A stretch of 64,000 nucleotides of DNA from Comamonas testosteroni (GTDB lineage: Bacteria; Pseudomonadota; Gammaproteobacteria; Burkholderiales; Burkholderiaceae_C). Position 1 is the first letter of the stretch. Each line of letters begins with the position of its first letter. Position numbers and translations under genes: made by a program. The notes under the pieces are model-generated. The model was not told where the DNA came from. It did no database searches and worked only from the letters and a program-made list of their open reading frames with translations. The stretch lies in the NCBI RefSeq assembly GCF_000761245.1, contig NZ_AWOR01000047.1, forward strand, positions 1 to 64,000. The letters run 5' to 3'. Below are positions 1-10,037 of the stretch, piece by piece.

Positions 1-27
1 GCGGTTCGATTCCGTCCCAGGCCACCA
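1..27 (+). tRNA. tRNA 3' end (probably tRNA-Phe), truncated by window start
   Basis: The first 27 bases show a T-loop (TTCGATT at 5-11) flanked by a T-stem, then a 7-base acceptor strand, discriminator A and an encoded CCA end at 25-27. An intrinsic terminator follows directly, as expected for the last tRNA of a transcript. The acceptor strand implies a 5' end reading GGCCTGG. That resembles betaproteobacterial tRNA-Phe, but the anticodon is outside the window, so the isotype is inferred. Confidence 0.75.
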
Positions 28-33
28 GATTGA

Positions 34-65
34 AAGCCCTGGATCAGCAATGATCCAGGGCTTTT
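34..65 (+). terminator. Rho-independent terminator after the tRNA
   Basis: A perfect stem of about 12 bp (AGCCCTGGATCA pairing with TGATCCAGGGCT) closes a GCAA tetraloop and is followed by TTTT. It starts 8 bases after the tRNA CCA end. Confidence 0.9.
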
Positions 66-196
66 CTCATTGCCGCCTCGAATGTCGGCAATGGGCCGTG
101 GGCAACAAAAAGCAGAGCGGCTTGCGCTTGCTTTGGCTTGATTTCAAGGTGTTTCAGCTCCAGTTTGCTTTGTGGGTGAGCGCAACCAGCTTTTCA

Positions 197-211
197 TTTG
201 ATAGCGCTTGC
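197..211 (+). repeat. Short copy of the TTGATAGC...GCGCTTG intergenic repeat family
   Basis: TTTGATAGCGCTTGC lies in the 200-base non-coding stretch before recC. It matches both ends of the core seen more fully at 14672-14692 but lacks the middle GCTGCTA. Nothing else recognisable was seen between 68 and 256. Confidence 0.5.
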
Positions 212-266
212 ATGCTGCCGTTAAGCTTGCAGCTTTCATCGTGCACAGACAGGCACAGGAGCGCGT

Positions 267-3200
267 GTGACAGCAGAGCAGCAATCAAGGGCGTCGCAAC
301 CGGCAGCGAACTGGCAGCCGGGCCTGATCGCCATTCACGGCAACCAGACCGAGGCACTGGCCGATACCGTGCTGGCCTGGCTGGCGGCGCATCCCTTGCA
401 GGCGCTGGAGCCCGAGATCGTGCTGGTGCAAAGCAACGGCATGGCCGAGTGGTTCAAGATGCGCATGGCCGAGCAGCAGGGCGTGTGCGCCGCTGCACAG
501 GTCGAGCTGCCGGCGCGCTTTGTCTGGCGCAGCTACCGCCAGATTCTGGGCAGGCATGAGGTGCCGCGTGAATCGCCGCTGGACAAGACTCCCATGATCT
601 GGCGCCTGATGCGCCTGCTGCCGCAGTGTCTTGGCGAGCCTGCGTTTGCGCCCATTGCCAACTTTCTGCGCCCCGGCGAGCCGCAGCGCCTGCTGCAGCT
701 GGCCGAGAAGCTGGCCGACCTGTTTGACCAGTATCAGATCTACCGCGCCGACTGGCTGGCCGCCTGGGAGCAGGGCGAGGATGTGCTGCGTACAGAGGGC
801 CGCCCCGATGCGCCCGTGCCCGAAGGGCAACTCTGGCAGCCCCAGCTGTGGCGCAAGGTGCTGGCCGAGCTCGATGAACAGGAGCGTGCCGCCACCCGTC
901 CGGCCTTGCTGGCACGGATTCTGGACGCGCTGCGAAGCGGCCAGCCGCCGGTCACCCCGCTGGCGCGCCGCGTGGTGGTGTTCGGCATGAGCCAGATGCC
1001 TCTGTCGCTGATGCAGTTTTTGAGCGGCATTGCCCAGCACAGCCAGGTGCTGATTGCCGTTCCCAACCCCTGCCGCTTTCACTGGGCCGATGCCATCGAC
1101 GGGCGCGAGCTGCTGCGCCAGCAGCGCCGCCGCCATGCAGACAAGGGCGGCAAGGACCTGGCGCAGATTCCGCTGGCGGCCATGCACGCCCATGCCCATC
1201 CGCTGCTGGCGGCATGGGGACGGCAGAGCCGCGACTATGTGCGCCAGCTCGATGCCTTCGACACCACGGGCGACACCGCCGTGCAATGGGGCTGGCCGCG
1301 TGTGGATGTGTATGACGAGGCCGACGCGGACGAGCTGATCGATGCTCCGCTGCTGAGCCAGGTGCAGCAGCGCATTCGCGATCTGGTGCCCATGTCGGAG
1401 CACCCTGCGGTCGAGATCGAGGCGGCCGACCAGTCCATCGTCTTTCACAAGGCCCATGGCCTGGTGCGCGAGCTCGAAGTGCTGCACGACCAGCTGCTGC
1501 AATGGCTGGCCGAGCCTGCCGCTGCGGGCCGCCCAGCGCCGGCGCCGCGCGAGGTGGTGGTCATGCTGCCGTCGATCGAAGAGGCGGCACCCGCCATCCG
1601 CGCCGTGTTCGGCCAGTACGGCCGCCACGATGCGCGCCATATTCCGTTTGACATTGCCGACGTGGGCGCGCGCGCCAGCAGCCCGCTGGTGACTGCGCTG
1701 CAATGGCTGCTCAAGCTGCCGCAGCAGCGCTGCCGCCTGAGCGAGTTGTGCGATCTGCTCGATGTGCCCGCCGTGGCGGCGCGCGTGGGCCTGGCGGCCG
1801 ACGATCTGCCCCAGCTCACGCACTGGATGGCCGGCGCGGGCATTCGCTGGGGACTCAACCATGCACAGCGCGCCCAACTGGGCCTGGCGGCCTGCGGTGA
1901 TCCCAACAGCGCCTGGTTCGGCCTGCGCCGCATGCTGCTGGGCTATGCCAGCGGGCCGGCGCTGCAGGCCCCCTTCGACGAGACACAGGCTTTTGCCGGC
2001 ATGGAGCCCTATGACGAAGTGGGCGGCCTGACGGCCGAGCTGGCCGGATCGCTGGCCAGCTTGCTGGGGCGCATGCTGCAATGGTGGCAAACCGCTGGCG
2101 AGGCGGCGGCCCCCCAGGTCTGGGCGCAGCGCTTTCGTGCCTTGCTCGATGATTTCTTTGTCGCGCAGGGCGATGAAGACCAGGCCTTGTGCGCCGCACT
2201 CGATACGGCCCTGGTCGGCTGGCAGGCTGCCTGCGAGCAAGCGGGCTTCGAGGCCCTCATTCCGCTGGAAGTGGCGCAGGCGGCCTGGTTGCAGGCTCTG
2301 TCCGAGCCCGCGCTCAACCAGCGCTTTCGCGCCGGCGGCGTGACTTTTTGCACGCTGATGCCGATGCGCGCCATTCCCTTCGACGTGGTGTGTCTGCTGG
2401 GCATGAACGATGGCGACTACCCGCGCCGCGCCACGCGCGTGGACTTCGATCTGATGGCCCTGCCCGGCCAGCAGCGTCCCGGCGACCGCGCGCGCCGCGA
2501 CGATGACCGTCAGCTGATGCTGGATGCCTTGCTGTCGGCCCGCAGCAAGCTCTATATCAGCTGGGCTGGTCGCAATGTGCGCGACAACAGCGAGCAGCCG
2601 CCCTCGGTGCTGGTCTCGCAGCTACGCGACTATCTGCGCCAGGGCTGGCAGGGCGAAGGCAGCGCAGGCCTTGGCGCCAGCGAGCGCGGAGATCTGCTGC
2701 TGGCCCAGCGTACCCGCCAGCATCCCTTGCAGCCCTTCAGCCGCCGCTATTTCGAACAGGCTTCGGGCCTGTCGACCTTCGCGCGCGAATGGTATGGCGC
2801 GCATGAAGAGCAGGCAGCGCAGGCGTTGCCGGTCGTGGCCGCGTTCGAGCCCGACCCCGAAGTGCCGCTGACGCTGTCGCGCCTGACGGAATTTCTGCGC
2901 CATCCCGCACGCAGCTTTCTGCGCAACCGTCTGCAGGTTCGCTTTGAACAGGACGAGGAGTTGCTGGAGGACGACGAGCTTTTCAGCGTCGATGGCCTGA
3001 CCGCCTATGGCCTGATTCAGCAACTGCAGCAAGGCGTGCGCACGCAGCTGGCGCATGATGCGGCGCTGGATGTGGGCCTGCAGGTGCAGCGCCAGGTGCA
3101 GCGCCTGGGGCGTGCCGGTGTGCTGCCGCTGGCAGGTCTTGGCAGGCGCGAGGCCGAGGCCTTGCAGGCCCAGGCCACGCCGTCGTTGCTGGCCTGGCAG

Positions 3201-3854
3201 CAGCAGATGCGGCTATGGCCCCATGCGGCGCCGCGTGAGCGTTTGCTGCTGCGCTCCGGTGCGGTCACGCTGGATGACTGGATGGACGGCTTGCAGGAGC
3301 GTGAAGAGCAGTCTTCGGATGCAGGCTTCAGCCGTTGCTGGTTCGCACTGGAGCCGCGCACGCTGCTGAACAAGAAAGGCGAGCTTCAGGCCCACAAGCT
3401 GCTGCCCATTTATGTGCGCTGTCTGGCGCTTTCAAGCAGGGGCACCGACACGCTGATGGGCGTGATCGCACGCGACACCCTGGTCTGGGTGCAGCCGCTG
3501 GAGCCGGAAGTGGCTGCGGCGCGCTTGCAAGCCTTGATGCAGCTGTGGCTGGCGGGCCAGAACGAGCCCTTGCCGCTGCCTCTCAAAAGCGCCATCGCCG
3601 CCGGTCGTGATGATCTGAGCGCCGCCGCACAGGCCTACGAGGGCGGCTACATGCAGGCCGGCGAATGCGAAGACTCCAGCTGGGCGCGCTGCTACCCCGA
3701 CTGGGAGGCGCTGACGGCCGATCTGCGCTTCCACGTCTTGGCCAAGCAGGTCTATGGCCCGCTGCATGACTGGCTGGCTGAGCAGGTGCAGACCGAGGAT
3801 CTGCCCTTGATGCATTGCGCAGACCAGAACGAACAACCAGGAGAGCCGGCATGA
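267..3854 (+). CDS. recC: Exodeoxyribonuclease V subunit gamma (RecC)
   Basis: RecC is the subunit of the RecBCD helicase-nuclease that recognises Chi and holds the other two subunits at double-strand ends. The 1195-residue product is close to the family length (about 1120 in E. coli). It has the family's inactive helicase-like N-terminal half and a degenerate PD-(D/E)xK-like C-terminal half. A GTG start at 267 is chosen because AGGAG lies 5 bases upstream. The stop overlaps the recB start (ATGA at 3851-3854), so translation is coupled, and recC-recB-recD is one operon. Long reading frames on the opposite strand are GC-driven shadows. The Chi sequence of this organism cannot be told from the gene. 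Confidence 0.95.
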   Translation: MTAEQQSRASQPAANWQPGLIAIHGNQTEALADTVLAWLAAHPLQALEPEIVLVQSNGMAEWFKMRMAEQQGVCAAAQVELPARFVWRSYRQILGRHEVPRESPLDKTPMIWRLMRLLPQCLGEPAFAPIANFLRPGEPQRLLQLAEKLADLFDQYQIYRADWLAAWEQGEDVLRTEGRPDAPVPEGQLWQPQLWRKVLAELDEQERAATRPALLARILDALRSGQPPVTPLARRVVVFGMSQMPLSLMQFLSGIAQHSQVLIAVPNPCRFHWADAIDGRELLRQQRRRHADKGGKDLAQIPLAAMHAHAHPLLAAWGRQSRDYVRQLDAFDTTGDTAVQWGWPRVDVYDEADADELIDAPLLSQVQQRIRDLVPMSEHPAVEIEAADQSIVFHKAHGLVRELEVLHDQLLQWLAEPAAAGRPAPAPREVVVMLPSIEEAAPAIRAVFGQYGRHDARHIPFDIADVGARASSPLVTALQWLLKLPQQRCRLSELCDLLDVPAVAARVGLAADDLPQLTHWMAGAGIRWGLNHAQRAQLGLAACGDPNSAWFGLRRMLLGYASGPALQAPFDETQAFAGMEPYDEVGGLTAELAGSLASLLGRMLQWWQTAGEAAAPQVWAQRFRALLDDFFVAQGDEDQALCAALDTALVGWQAACEQAGFEALIPLEVAQAAWLQALSEPALNQRFRAGGVTFCTLMPMRAIPFDVVCLLGMNDGDYPRRATRVDFDLMALPGQQRPGDRARRDDDRQLMLDALLSARSKLYISWAGRNVRDNSEQPPSVLVSQLRDYLRQGWQGEGSAGLGASERGDLLLAQRTRQHPLQPFSRRYFEQASGLSTFAREWYGAHEEQAAQALPVVAAFEPDPEVPLTLSRLTEFLRHPARSFLRNRLQVRFEQDEELLEDDELFSVDGLTAYGLIQQLQQGVRTQLAHDAALDVGLQVQRQVQRLGRAGVLPLAGLGRREAEALQAQATPSLLAWQQQMRLWPHAAPRERLLLRSGAVTLDDWMDGLQEREEQSSDAGFSRCWFALEPRTLLNKKGELQAHKLLPIYVRCLALSSRGTDTLMGVIARDTLVWVQPLEPEVAAARLQALMQLWLAGQNEPLPLPLKSAIAAGRDDLSAAAQAYEGGYMQAGECEDSSWARCYPDWEALTADLRFHVLAKQVYGPLHDWLAEQVQTEDLPLMHCADQNEQPGEPA

Positions 3855-6800
3855 GCACGCCCGCCAACCCCATGAAGCCCGGCAGCCAGGCGCTGCAGCC
3901 CCTGCATTTCCCGCTCTGGGGCTCGCGCCTGATCGAAGCCAGCGCGGGCACAGGCAAGACCTGGACCATTGCCGCACTCTATCTGCGGCTGGTGCTGGGC
4001 CATGGCGCCGAGAACGGTTTTGCCAGGCCCTTGATGCCGCCCGACATCCTGGTCATGACCTTCACGCGGGCCGCCACGCGGGAGCTGTCGGACCGCATTC
4101 GTGCACGCCTGATCGAGGCCGTGCAGTGCTTTCGCGGCGAGGCCGAACCGGCGGCGCACGACCGCTTCTTGCGCGACCTGCGCGATGCCTATGCCGAAGG
4201 CGTGCAGCGCAACGCCGCTGCCTGGCGACTGGACATGGCTGCGCAGTGCATGGATGACGCCGCCATCCACACCATAGACGCCTGGTGCCAGCGCATGCTG
4301 CGCGAGCATGCGTTCGACAGCGGCAATCTGTTTGATGAAACGCTGGAGGCCGATGAAAGCCAGCGTCAGACCGAGGCTGCACAGGATTACTGGCGCCAGC
4401 AGTGCTACCCGCTGTCGGGCGAGGTGCTGGAGGCGGCGCTGCAGGTCTGGCCCGATGTGCAGGCCCTGGTCAAGGATATGCAGTCGCTGCTGCGGGAAAG
4501 CGTGCCCGCTGCGGCAGGCGCCGGGACCTTGGGTGAATGCATTGCGCGGACACAGGCCGAACGCGCGCAGCAGTTGCAAGCGCTGTCTGCAGATTGGCAG
4601 GCCAAAGCCGAGCGCATGCAGCGCTGGATCGACGCTGAACTCGATGGCCGCGCAGCACTCTGGGACAAACGCAAGCTGCAGGCGCGCTACTACCAGGGCT
4701 GGTTTGCCAACCTGACGGCCTGGGCGCAGGAGCCGCACAACCGGCAGCTGGAGCTCAGCGACTCCGCGCGCAAGCGACTCAGTCCCGAGGGCATGGCTGA
4801 GGCCTTCAAGGGCTCGACCATGGACTTGCTGCTGCCTGTCGAGTTTGCCGAGCTGGAGCAACTGCTGCAGGCGCTGACGCAGCTGCCTTCCCTGCATGTG
4901 GCGCTGCGCCTGCATGCGGCCGTCCATGTGCAGCAGCGCCTGCTGTGGCTCAAGCGCCAGGCTGGCACCTTTGGCTTTGCCGATATGTTGCAGCGCCTGG
5001 ATGCGGCTCTCGCCGGCGACAACGGCCCCGCACTGCAAGCCAGCATTCTGGCCCAGTACCCGGTGGCGTTGATTGACGAATTTCAGGACACCTCGCCGCT
5101 GCAATACCGGCTGTTCGACCAGATCTACCGCACGGCAGACAACAGCGCGGGCAGTGCGCTGCTGCTGATCGGCGACCCCAAGCAGTCCATCTACGGCTTT
5201 CGCGGTGCGGACATCTACAGCTATCTGCAGGCACGGCAGGCGACCGAGGGCCGCCACTATGTGCTGGACACCAATTTCCGCTCCACAGAGGCGCTGGTCG
5301 ATGCGGTCAACCAATGGTTTGTGCAGGCTGAAGCGCGCGATGGCGAGGGCGCGTTCATGTTCCGCGCCGGGCAGAGCAATCCGCTGCCGTTCGAGAGCGT
5401 CAAGGCCAATGGCCGCAAGGAGTTGCTGATGCAAGGCAGCCAGCGTATGGCCGCGCTGACCATTGCCTGGGATGGCAGCAGCGATGAGCCGCTGAGCAAT
5501 GACGACATCCGCCGCCGTGGGGCGGAGTTCTGCGCCAGCCAGATCGTGCAGTGGCTGATGGACGGTGCCACGGGCTTTGCCGAAACCGGCCAGCCGCTGC
5601 AGCGCCTGCGCACGGCCGATATCGCGGTGCTGGTGCGCACGGGCAAGGAGGCGGCTGCCGTGCGCCGTGCGCTGGCGCGGCGCAACGTGGCCTCTGTCTA
5701 TCTGTCCGATCAGGACTCGGTCTTCGCCAGCGGAGAGGCGCAAGACCTGCTGCTGTGGCTGCGTGCCGTGGCAGCGCCTCTGGACGGTCTGGCCGTGCGC
5801 GCCGGTCTGGCCACGCCCATGATGGGTCTGTCGTTTGACGAACTGGCCTGGCTGGCCAGCGATGACGAGGCCTTCGATGCGCGCAGCGAGCTGCTCAAGG
5901 AGCTGCACAGTCTCTGGCTGCGCCTGGGCGTGCTGGCCATGCTGCGCCAGACGCTGTACCGCTTTGAATTGCCGGCGCGTTGGCTGCAGGACATGGGCGG
6001 CGAGCGCCGTCTGACCAACTATCTGCACCTGGCCGAGCTGCTGCAGGGCGCCAGTGCCCAGCTGGAGGGCGAGCAGGCGCTGATCCGCTGGCTGGCCACC
6101 CAGATCGAGAACCCGGGCGCGGCCGGTGATGCGCAGATCGTGCGGCTGGAGTCGGATGCCGATCTGGTCAAGGTTGTCACCGTGCACAAGAGCAAGGGGC
6201 TGGAGTACCCGCTGGTCTGCCTGCCGTTTGGCGGCAGCTTCCGGCCTGTGGACGGCAAGGCGGCCTATCTTTCGCTGCCCGTGCAGATCGATGGCGCACC
6301 CGCGCGCGAGCTGGTGCTGGACTATGACGATGCGCAGCTGGCGCAGGCCGACAAGGAGCGCCTGCGCGAGGATCTGCGCCTGCTGTACGTGGCGCTGACC
6401 CGAGCGCGCCATGCGCTGTGGATGGGGCTGGCCCCCATGAAGCGTGGCAACAGCAAAAACTGTGCGAACGAACAGGGTGCGGCGGGCTATCTGCTGGCCG
6501 GAGATGTTTCGCAGGCCGCAGCCAGCTGGCGCGCCAGCATCCAGGCTCTGAGCCAGCGTTGCACGCAGATCGCCGTGGTGGATCTGCCGGCCGAACTGCC
6601 CGTGCCCACACGCTATGTTCCCGCGCAGGCCTTGCCCGCCCTGGCCGCTGCGCCCGTGTACGAGGCGCAGTTCGACCGCCGCTGGGGCATTGGCAGCTTT
6701 TCGTCGCTGACCCGCGCCATGGCCGCACCCAGCCTGCCGGTCCTGCCGGTGGCCGCACAAAGCCCCGCCGAGGACGAGCGTGCGCTGCAGGCCCAGGAGG

Positions 6801-7663
6801 CGGGTGAAGCTGCGCTGGACCTGGGCGTCATCAACGACGTCATGACTGCCCTGCCCACCTTGACCCGATTCGCCGCCGGCGCGCGCAGCGATGCTGCGGT
6901 GTGGCACCGCTTCATGCGCGGCCCGGTGGTGGGCAATTTCTTGCACGACCAGCTGGAATGGCTGGCCGCAGAGGACTTTGCGCTGCAGCCCGAGGATGAT
7001 CCCGACAACAGTGAACCCCTGGCGGCCCGCCTGCTGCGCCGCTGCGAGCGCGCAGGCCGCAAGGAGCAGGCAGCCGATGTGCTGCAGTGGCTGCGCGCCG
7101 TGGTGCACCAGCCGCTGGCGCCGCTCGGTGTCTCGCTGTCACAGCTGGGCCAAGGTGATGCACTCTTGCCCGAGATGGAGTTCTGGCTGCCGGCGCGGCG
7201 CCTTTCGGCGCCGCGCATCGACGCGCTGTGCCGCCGGCACATCCTTGCCGGCCAGCCGCGCCCGGCGCTGCCCGAGCGCGAGCTGCACGGCATGCTGATG
7301 GGCTTTGCCGACCTGGTGTTTCACCATGGCGGCCGCTACTGGGTGCTGGACTACAAGACCAACCACCTGGGCCAGGACGGCGCTGCCTACACCCCTCAGG
7401 CGCTGGAGCAGGCCATGCTCGAGCACCGTTATGACGTGCAGGCTGCGCTGTATCTGCTGGCTCTGCACCGCCTGCTGCAAAGCCGGCTGGGCGCGGCTTA
7501 CGATCCCCGCGAACAGTTGGGTGGCGCGCTCTATTTCTTCCTGCGCGGTCTCGACGGCGAGGCCGCCGGCATGCATGTGCTCAAGCCGCCGCTGGCGCTG
7601 CTGGACGGGCTTGAGGCGCTGCTCGGCGACTGCGAGCAAGCATCGAAGGAGGTGCAGCCATGA
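3851..7663 (+). CDS. recB: Exodeoxyribonuclease V subunit beta (RecB)
   Basis: RecB is the 3'-5' helicase and the only nuclease of RecBCD. The 1270-residue protein has a UvrD-type Walker A (ASAGTGKT, about residues 30-37), a motif II IDEFQDTSPLQ near 407, a motif V region VTVHKSKGLEYP near 774, and LYVALTRA. The C-terminal nuclease carries WVLDYKTN near residue 1166, matching the Asp-Tyr-Lys of the RecB nuclease site. The ATG at 3851 overlaps the recC stop. An upstream in-frame start at 3815 is possible but would overlap recC more and has no better ribosome site. The gene overlaps recD by ATGA. Confidence 0.96.
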   Translation: MSTPANPMKPGSQALQPLHFPLWGSRLIEASAGTGKTWTIAALYLRLVLGHGAENGFARPLMPPDILVMTFTRAATRELSDRIRARLIEAVQCFRGEAEPAAHDRFLRDLRDAYAEGVQRNAAAWRLDMAAQCMDDAAIHTIDAWCQRMLREHAFDSGNLFDETLEADESQRQTEAAQDYWRQQCYPLSGEVLEAALQVWPDVQALVKDMQSLLRESVPAAAGAGTLGECIARTQAERAQQLQALSADWQAKAERMQRWIDAELDGRAALWDKRKLQARYYQGWFANLTAWAQEPHNRQLELSDSARKRLSPEGMAEAFKGSTMDLLLPVEFAELEQLLQALTQLPSLHVALRLHAAVHVQQRLLWLKRQAGTFGFADMLQRLDAALAGDNGPALQASILAQYPVALIDEFQDTSPLQYRLFDQIYRTADNSAGSALLLIGDPKQSIYGFRGADIYSYLQARQATEGRHYVLDTNFRSTEALVDAVNQWFVQAEARDGEGAFMFRAGQSNPLPFESVKANGRKELLMQGSQRMAALTIAWDGSSDEPLSNDDIRRRGAEFCASQIVQWLMDGATGFAETGQPLQRLRTADIAVLVRTGKEAAAVRRALARRNVASVYLSDQDSVFASGEAQDLLLWLRAVAAPLDGLAVRAGLATPMMGLSFDELAWLASDDEAFDARSELLKELHSLWLRLGVLAMLRQTLYRFELPARWLQDMGGERRLTNYLHLAELLQGASAQLEGEQALIRWLATQIENPGAAGDAQIVRLESDADLVKVVTVHKSKGLEYPLVCLPFGGSFRPVDGKAAYLSLPVQIDGAPARELVLDYDDAQLAQADKERLREDLRLLYVALTRARHALWMGLAPMKRGNSKNCANEQGAAGYLLAGDVSQAAASWRASIQALSQRCTQIAVVDLPAELPVPTRYVPAQALPALAAAPVYEAQFDRRWGIGSFSSLTRAMAAPSLPVLPVAAQSPAEDERALQAQEAGEAALDLGVINDVMTALPTLTRFAAGARSDAAVWHRFMRGPVVGNFLHDQLEWLAAEDFALQPEDDPDNSEPLAARLLRRCERAGRKEQAADVLQWLRAVVHQPLAPLGVSLSQLGQGDALLPEMEFWLPARRLSAPRIDALCRRHILAGQPRPALPERELHGMLMGFADLVFHHGGRYWVLDYKTNHLGQDGAAYTPQALEQAMLEHRYDVQAALYLLALHRLLQSRLGAAYDPREQLGGALYFFLRGLDGEAAGMHVLKPPLALLDGLEALLGDCEQASKEVQP

Positions 7664-9750
7664 AGGGCCGCCGCAAAGCCGATCTGCAGACGCTGGACCT
7701 GTTTGCAGCCCCCGTGGATGGCGACTCAATTGCTCTGAGCACCACGGATTGGCTGGCCGCGCTGGAGCGACTGGCCGATGCGGGTCTGCTGCGCCGCCTG
7801 GACAGCGCACTGGCGGCCTTTGTCGCCGCGCAGGACGCCGAGGCCGGGCCTGCGCTGCTGGTAGCCACCGCCGTGCTGGCGCAGATGGAGGGGCGCGGCC
7901 ACAGCTGTCTGCCCTTGAAGGCACTGGCTGGCGATCCCAATCAGGTTCTCGCCTGGCCTAAGGAAGCCGAGCGCCTGCAGCAATCGCTATGGGGGCAATT
8001 GCCAGACCGGCTCGCTGACTGGCTGCAGGCCCTGCGCCGCAGCCCCGTGGTGCGTGTCGTGCAACCGGGAGCGGTAGCGGCAGACCGAGGTCAGCCGCTG
8101 GTGCTGCTGGACGGCGCTGCGCCCTTGCTGTATCTGCGCCGCTACTGGGACTATGAACGCAGCGTGGCCGCACACATCACCGAGCGCACGGCGGCTGATG
8201 CGGTGGCGCTTGACGAGCCCGGGGTCCGCGACTGGCTGGGGCGGCTTTTCGCCGCGCCCGCCGATGCCGCGAATGCGGTGGACTGGCAAAAGCTGGCTTG
8301 CGCGCTGGCGCTGCGGGGGCGCATGTCCGTCATCACCGGCGGGCCGGGCACGGGCAAGACCTATACCGCTGCCCGTCTGCTGGCGCTGCTGTTTGCCACG
8401 GCGCCGGATGCCGCCCAGCTGCGCGTCGCGCTGGCTGCGCCAACCGGCAAGGCGGCGGCGCGGCTCAAGCAGTCCATCGACAGCTCGCTGCTGGAGCTCA
8501 AGGAGGCCGTGGGCCGCGAGCTGGATCTGGAAGCGCTGGTCAAACGCATGGGGGCGGCACGCACCCTGCATTCGCTGCTGGGGGCCAGGCCTGACACGCG
8601 GCGCTTTGCCCACCATGCAGGCAATCCGCTGGATGTCGATGTGCTCATTGTCGATGAGGCCTCCATGATCCACCTCGAGATGATGGCCGCGTTGCTGCAG
8701 GCCCTGCCGCCCACGGCGCGCCTGATTTTGCTGGGCGACAAGGATCAGCTCGCCTCGGTGGAGGCCGGTGCCGTGCTGGGCGATCTGTGCCGCGATGCGC
8801 AGCGGGGCAATTACGCGCCGGACACCGCTGCCTATGCCGAGCGTGTGACGGGCCAGTCCCTGCCTGCGCAGTACCTGGCGCCGGCCAGGGCCTTGCCGCT
8901 GGCCCAGCACACCGTCATGCTGCGCGAGAGCCGTCGCTTTGGCGGCCCTATCGGTCAGCTGGCACAGGCCGTGAATGCCGGCGATGCACCGGCTGCCACG
9001 GCGCTGCTGCGCACGCAAACCCAGGCCGGCCTGCAAGCCGAACTCTGGGCGCGCGAAGGCGGTGACGTCGATGCCGTGGTACGCAGCGCCGTGCAAGGCC
9101 GCGGCGGCATGGCCAGCTATGCCGCCTACGCCCAGGTGCTGCAAAGACATGGTCAGGGCAAGGGGCGCGGCTTTGCCTCCGAGGCCGAGCACTGGCAATG
9201 GGTGAGGGCCGTGCTTGCTGCCTTTGACCGCTACCGCCTGCTGTGCGCCGTGCGCGATGGCGCGTGGGGCGTGGCGGGCCTGAACCGCGCGGTGGAGCAG
9301 GCCTTGCAGGCCATGGGCGTCATTCGCAAGGAGGGCGAGTGGTATATGGGCCGTCCGGTGATGATCACCCGCAACGATGCACAGCTGGGCGTGTTCAATG
9401 GCGACATCGGCATGGCCTTGCCCAGCTTTGCCGACCCGGCGCGGCTGCGCGTGTACTTCATGCAGGGCGAGCAACTGCACCATGTCAGCACGGCGCGCCT
9501 GGCCCATGTGGAAACCGCATTTGCCATGACGGTGCACAAGAGCCAGGGTTCGGAGTTCGAGCACACGGCTTTGGTGCTGGCCGCGCAGGGCGGCAATGTG
9601 CTCAGCCGCGAGCTGGTCTATACCGGCATCACGCGGGCGCGCAAGGCGTTCTCGCTGTGGGCCGAAGTTCCCGGCCTGCTGGTGTCGGCGATGGGCAGTC
9701 CCACGCAGCGCAGCAGCGGTTTGCTGGGGTTCATGGAACGTGCTCAGTAG
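7660..9750 (+). CDS. recD: Exodeoxyribonuclease V subunit alpha (RecD)
   Basis: RecD is the 5'-3' superfamily 1B helicase of RecBCD. The 696-residue product carries Walker A ITGGPGTGKTYTA near residue 225, Walker B VLIVDEAS near 330 and the C-terminal motifs FAMTVHKSQGSEF and YTGITRARK. The start overlaps the recB stop (ATGA). It is the last gene of the operon. About 290 bases of repeats without a gene follow before the convergent glyoxalase gene, and no clear intrinsic terminator was seen. Confidence 0.95.
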   Translation: MKGRRKADLQTLDLFAAPVDGDSIALSTTDWLAALERLADAGLLRRLDSALAAFVAAQDAEAGPALLVATAVLAQMEGRGHSCLPLKALAGDPNQVLAWPKEAERLQQSLWGQLPDRLADWLQALRRSPVVRVVQPGAVAADRGQPLVLLDGAAPLLYLRRYWDYERSVAAHITERTAADAVALDEPGVRDWLGRLFAAPADAANAVDWQKLACALALRGRMSVITGGPGTGKTYTAARLLALLFATAPDAAQLRVALAAPTGKAAARLKQSIDSSLLELKEAVGRELDLEALVKRMGAARTLHSLLGARPDTRRFAHHAGNPLDVDVLIVDEASMIHLEMMAALLQALPPTARLILLGDKDQLASVEAGAVLGDLCRDAQRGNYAPDTAAYAERVTGQSLPAQYLAPARALPLAQHTVMLRESRRFGGPIGQLAQAVNAGDAPAATALLRTQTQAGLQAELWAREGGDVDAVVRSAVQGRGGMASYAAYAQVLQRHGQGKGRGFASEAEHWQWVRAVLAAFDRYRLLCAVRDGAWGVAGLNRAVEQALQAMGVIRKEGEWYMGRPVMITRNDAQLGVFNGDIGMALPSFADPARLRVYFMQGEQLHHVSTARLAHVETAFAMTVHKSQGSEFEHTALVLAAQGGNVLSRELVYTGITRARKAFSLWAEVPGLLVSAMGSPTQRSSGLLGFMERAQ

Positions 9751-9767
9751 CTTATGGGGGAGATTCT

Positions 9768-9786
9768 GTTTTGATAGCCGCTACCG
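9768..9786 (+). repeat. TTGATAGC-family intergenic repeat, degenerate copy
   Basis: TTTTGATAGCCGCTACCGC, 18 bases after the recD stop, matches the core of the repeat found at 14672-14692 with a few changes. Confidence 0.5.
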
Positions 9787-9812
9787 CGACTGATCTCGCT
9801 CAAGCTGTATAG

Positions 9813-9889
9813 GACTCACGCAAACAAGAATGCAACAACGGCTTGCTTTCTGAGGCAGTCTTCCTGCCTGAACCTGTTTTGCGTGAGTC
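9813..9889. repeat. 77-bp element with inverted terminal repeats, copy 1 (MITE-like)
   Basis: The element begins GACTCACGCAAACA and ends with its near-perfect inverse (TGTTTTGCGTGAGTC). Reverse-complemented, it aligns along most of its length with the element at 11713-11788, including the inner segments CAGGTTCA/CAGGCTCA and the end CTTGTTTGCGT. It has no coding capacity. The two ends sit next to similar outer flanks (CTGTATA on the left, CTGTACA in the reversed right flank). Confidence 0.75.
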
Positions 9890-9960
9890 GTGCTGTACAG
9901 GTTTCCCATTTGGCCTTGCTCGAAGTGATGAGCCTGTGGCACTGGCGCAGTCCAGGCGCG

Positions 9961-10037
9961 AGACGGCCAGCAAGGGCCGCCCTGAAGCCAAGGTCGTCGT
10001 CCGCCTTTGGGGCAGAACGCGAAGCGGCTCAGGAGGC
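9961..10037 (-). repeat. GC-rich post-stop repeat, copy A (degenerate)
   Basis: Read on the minus strand, the sequence right after the TAA of the glyoxalase gene is GCCTCCTGAGCCGCTTC, followed further on by GGACGACGACC and GGGCGGCCCTTGC. These blocks match the repeat copies at 14812, 17608, 33816, 47627 and 60594 in the same order and orientation. The copy is more diverged than the others. Confidence 0.6.

Noticed and set aside
285..2240. 651-residue minus-strand frame across recC
   Set aside because: Shadow of recC with the same low-complexity His/Gln/Arg composition and no ribosome site.
3752..7108. 1118-residue open frame on the minus strand across recB
   Set aside because: It mirrors recB codon positions in high-GC DNA, has His/Gln/Gly/Arg-rich composition and no domain, while recB has all helicase and nuclease motifs.
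9813..9889. CRISPR-like or tandem-repeat interpretation of the repeated elements
   Set aside because: Copies are dispersed and inverted-ended, with no regular spacing, spacers or cas genes.
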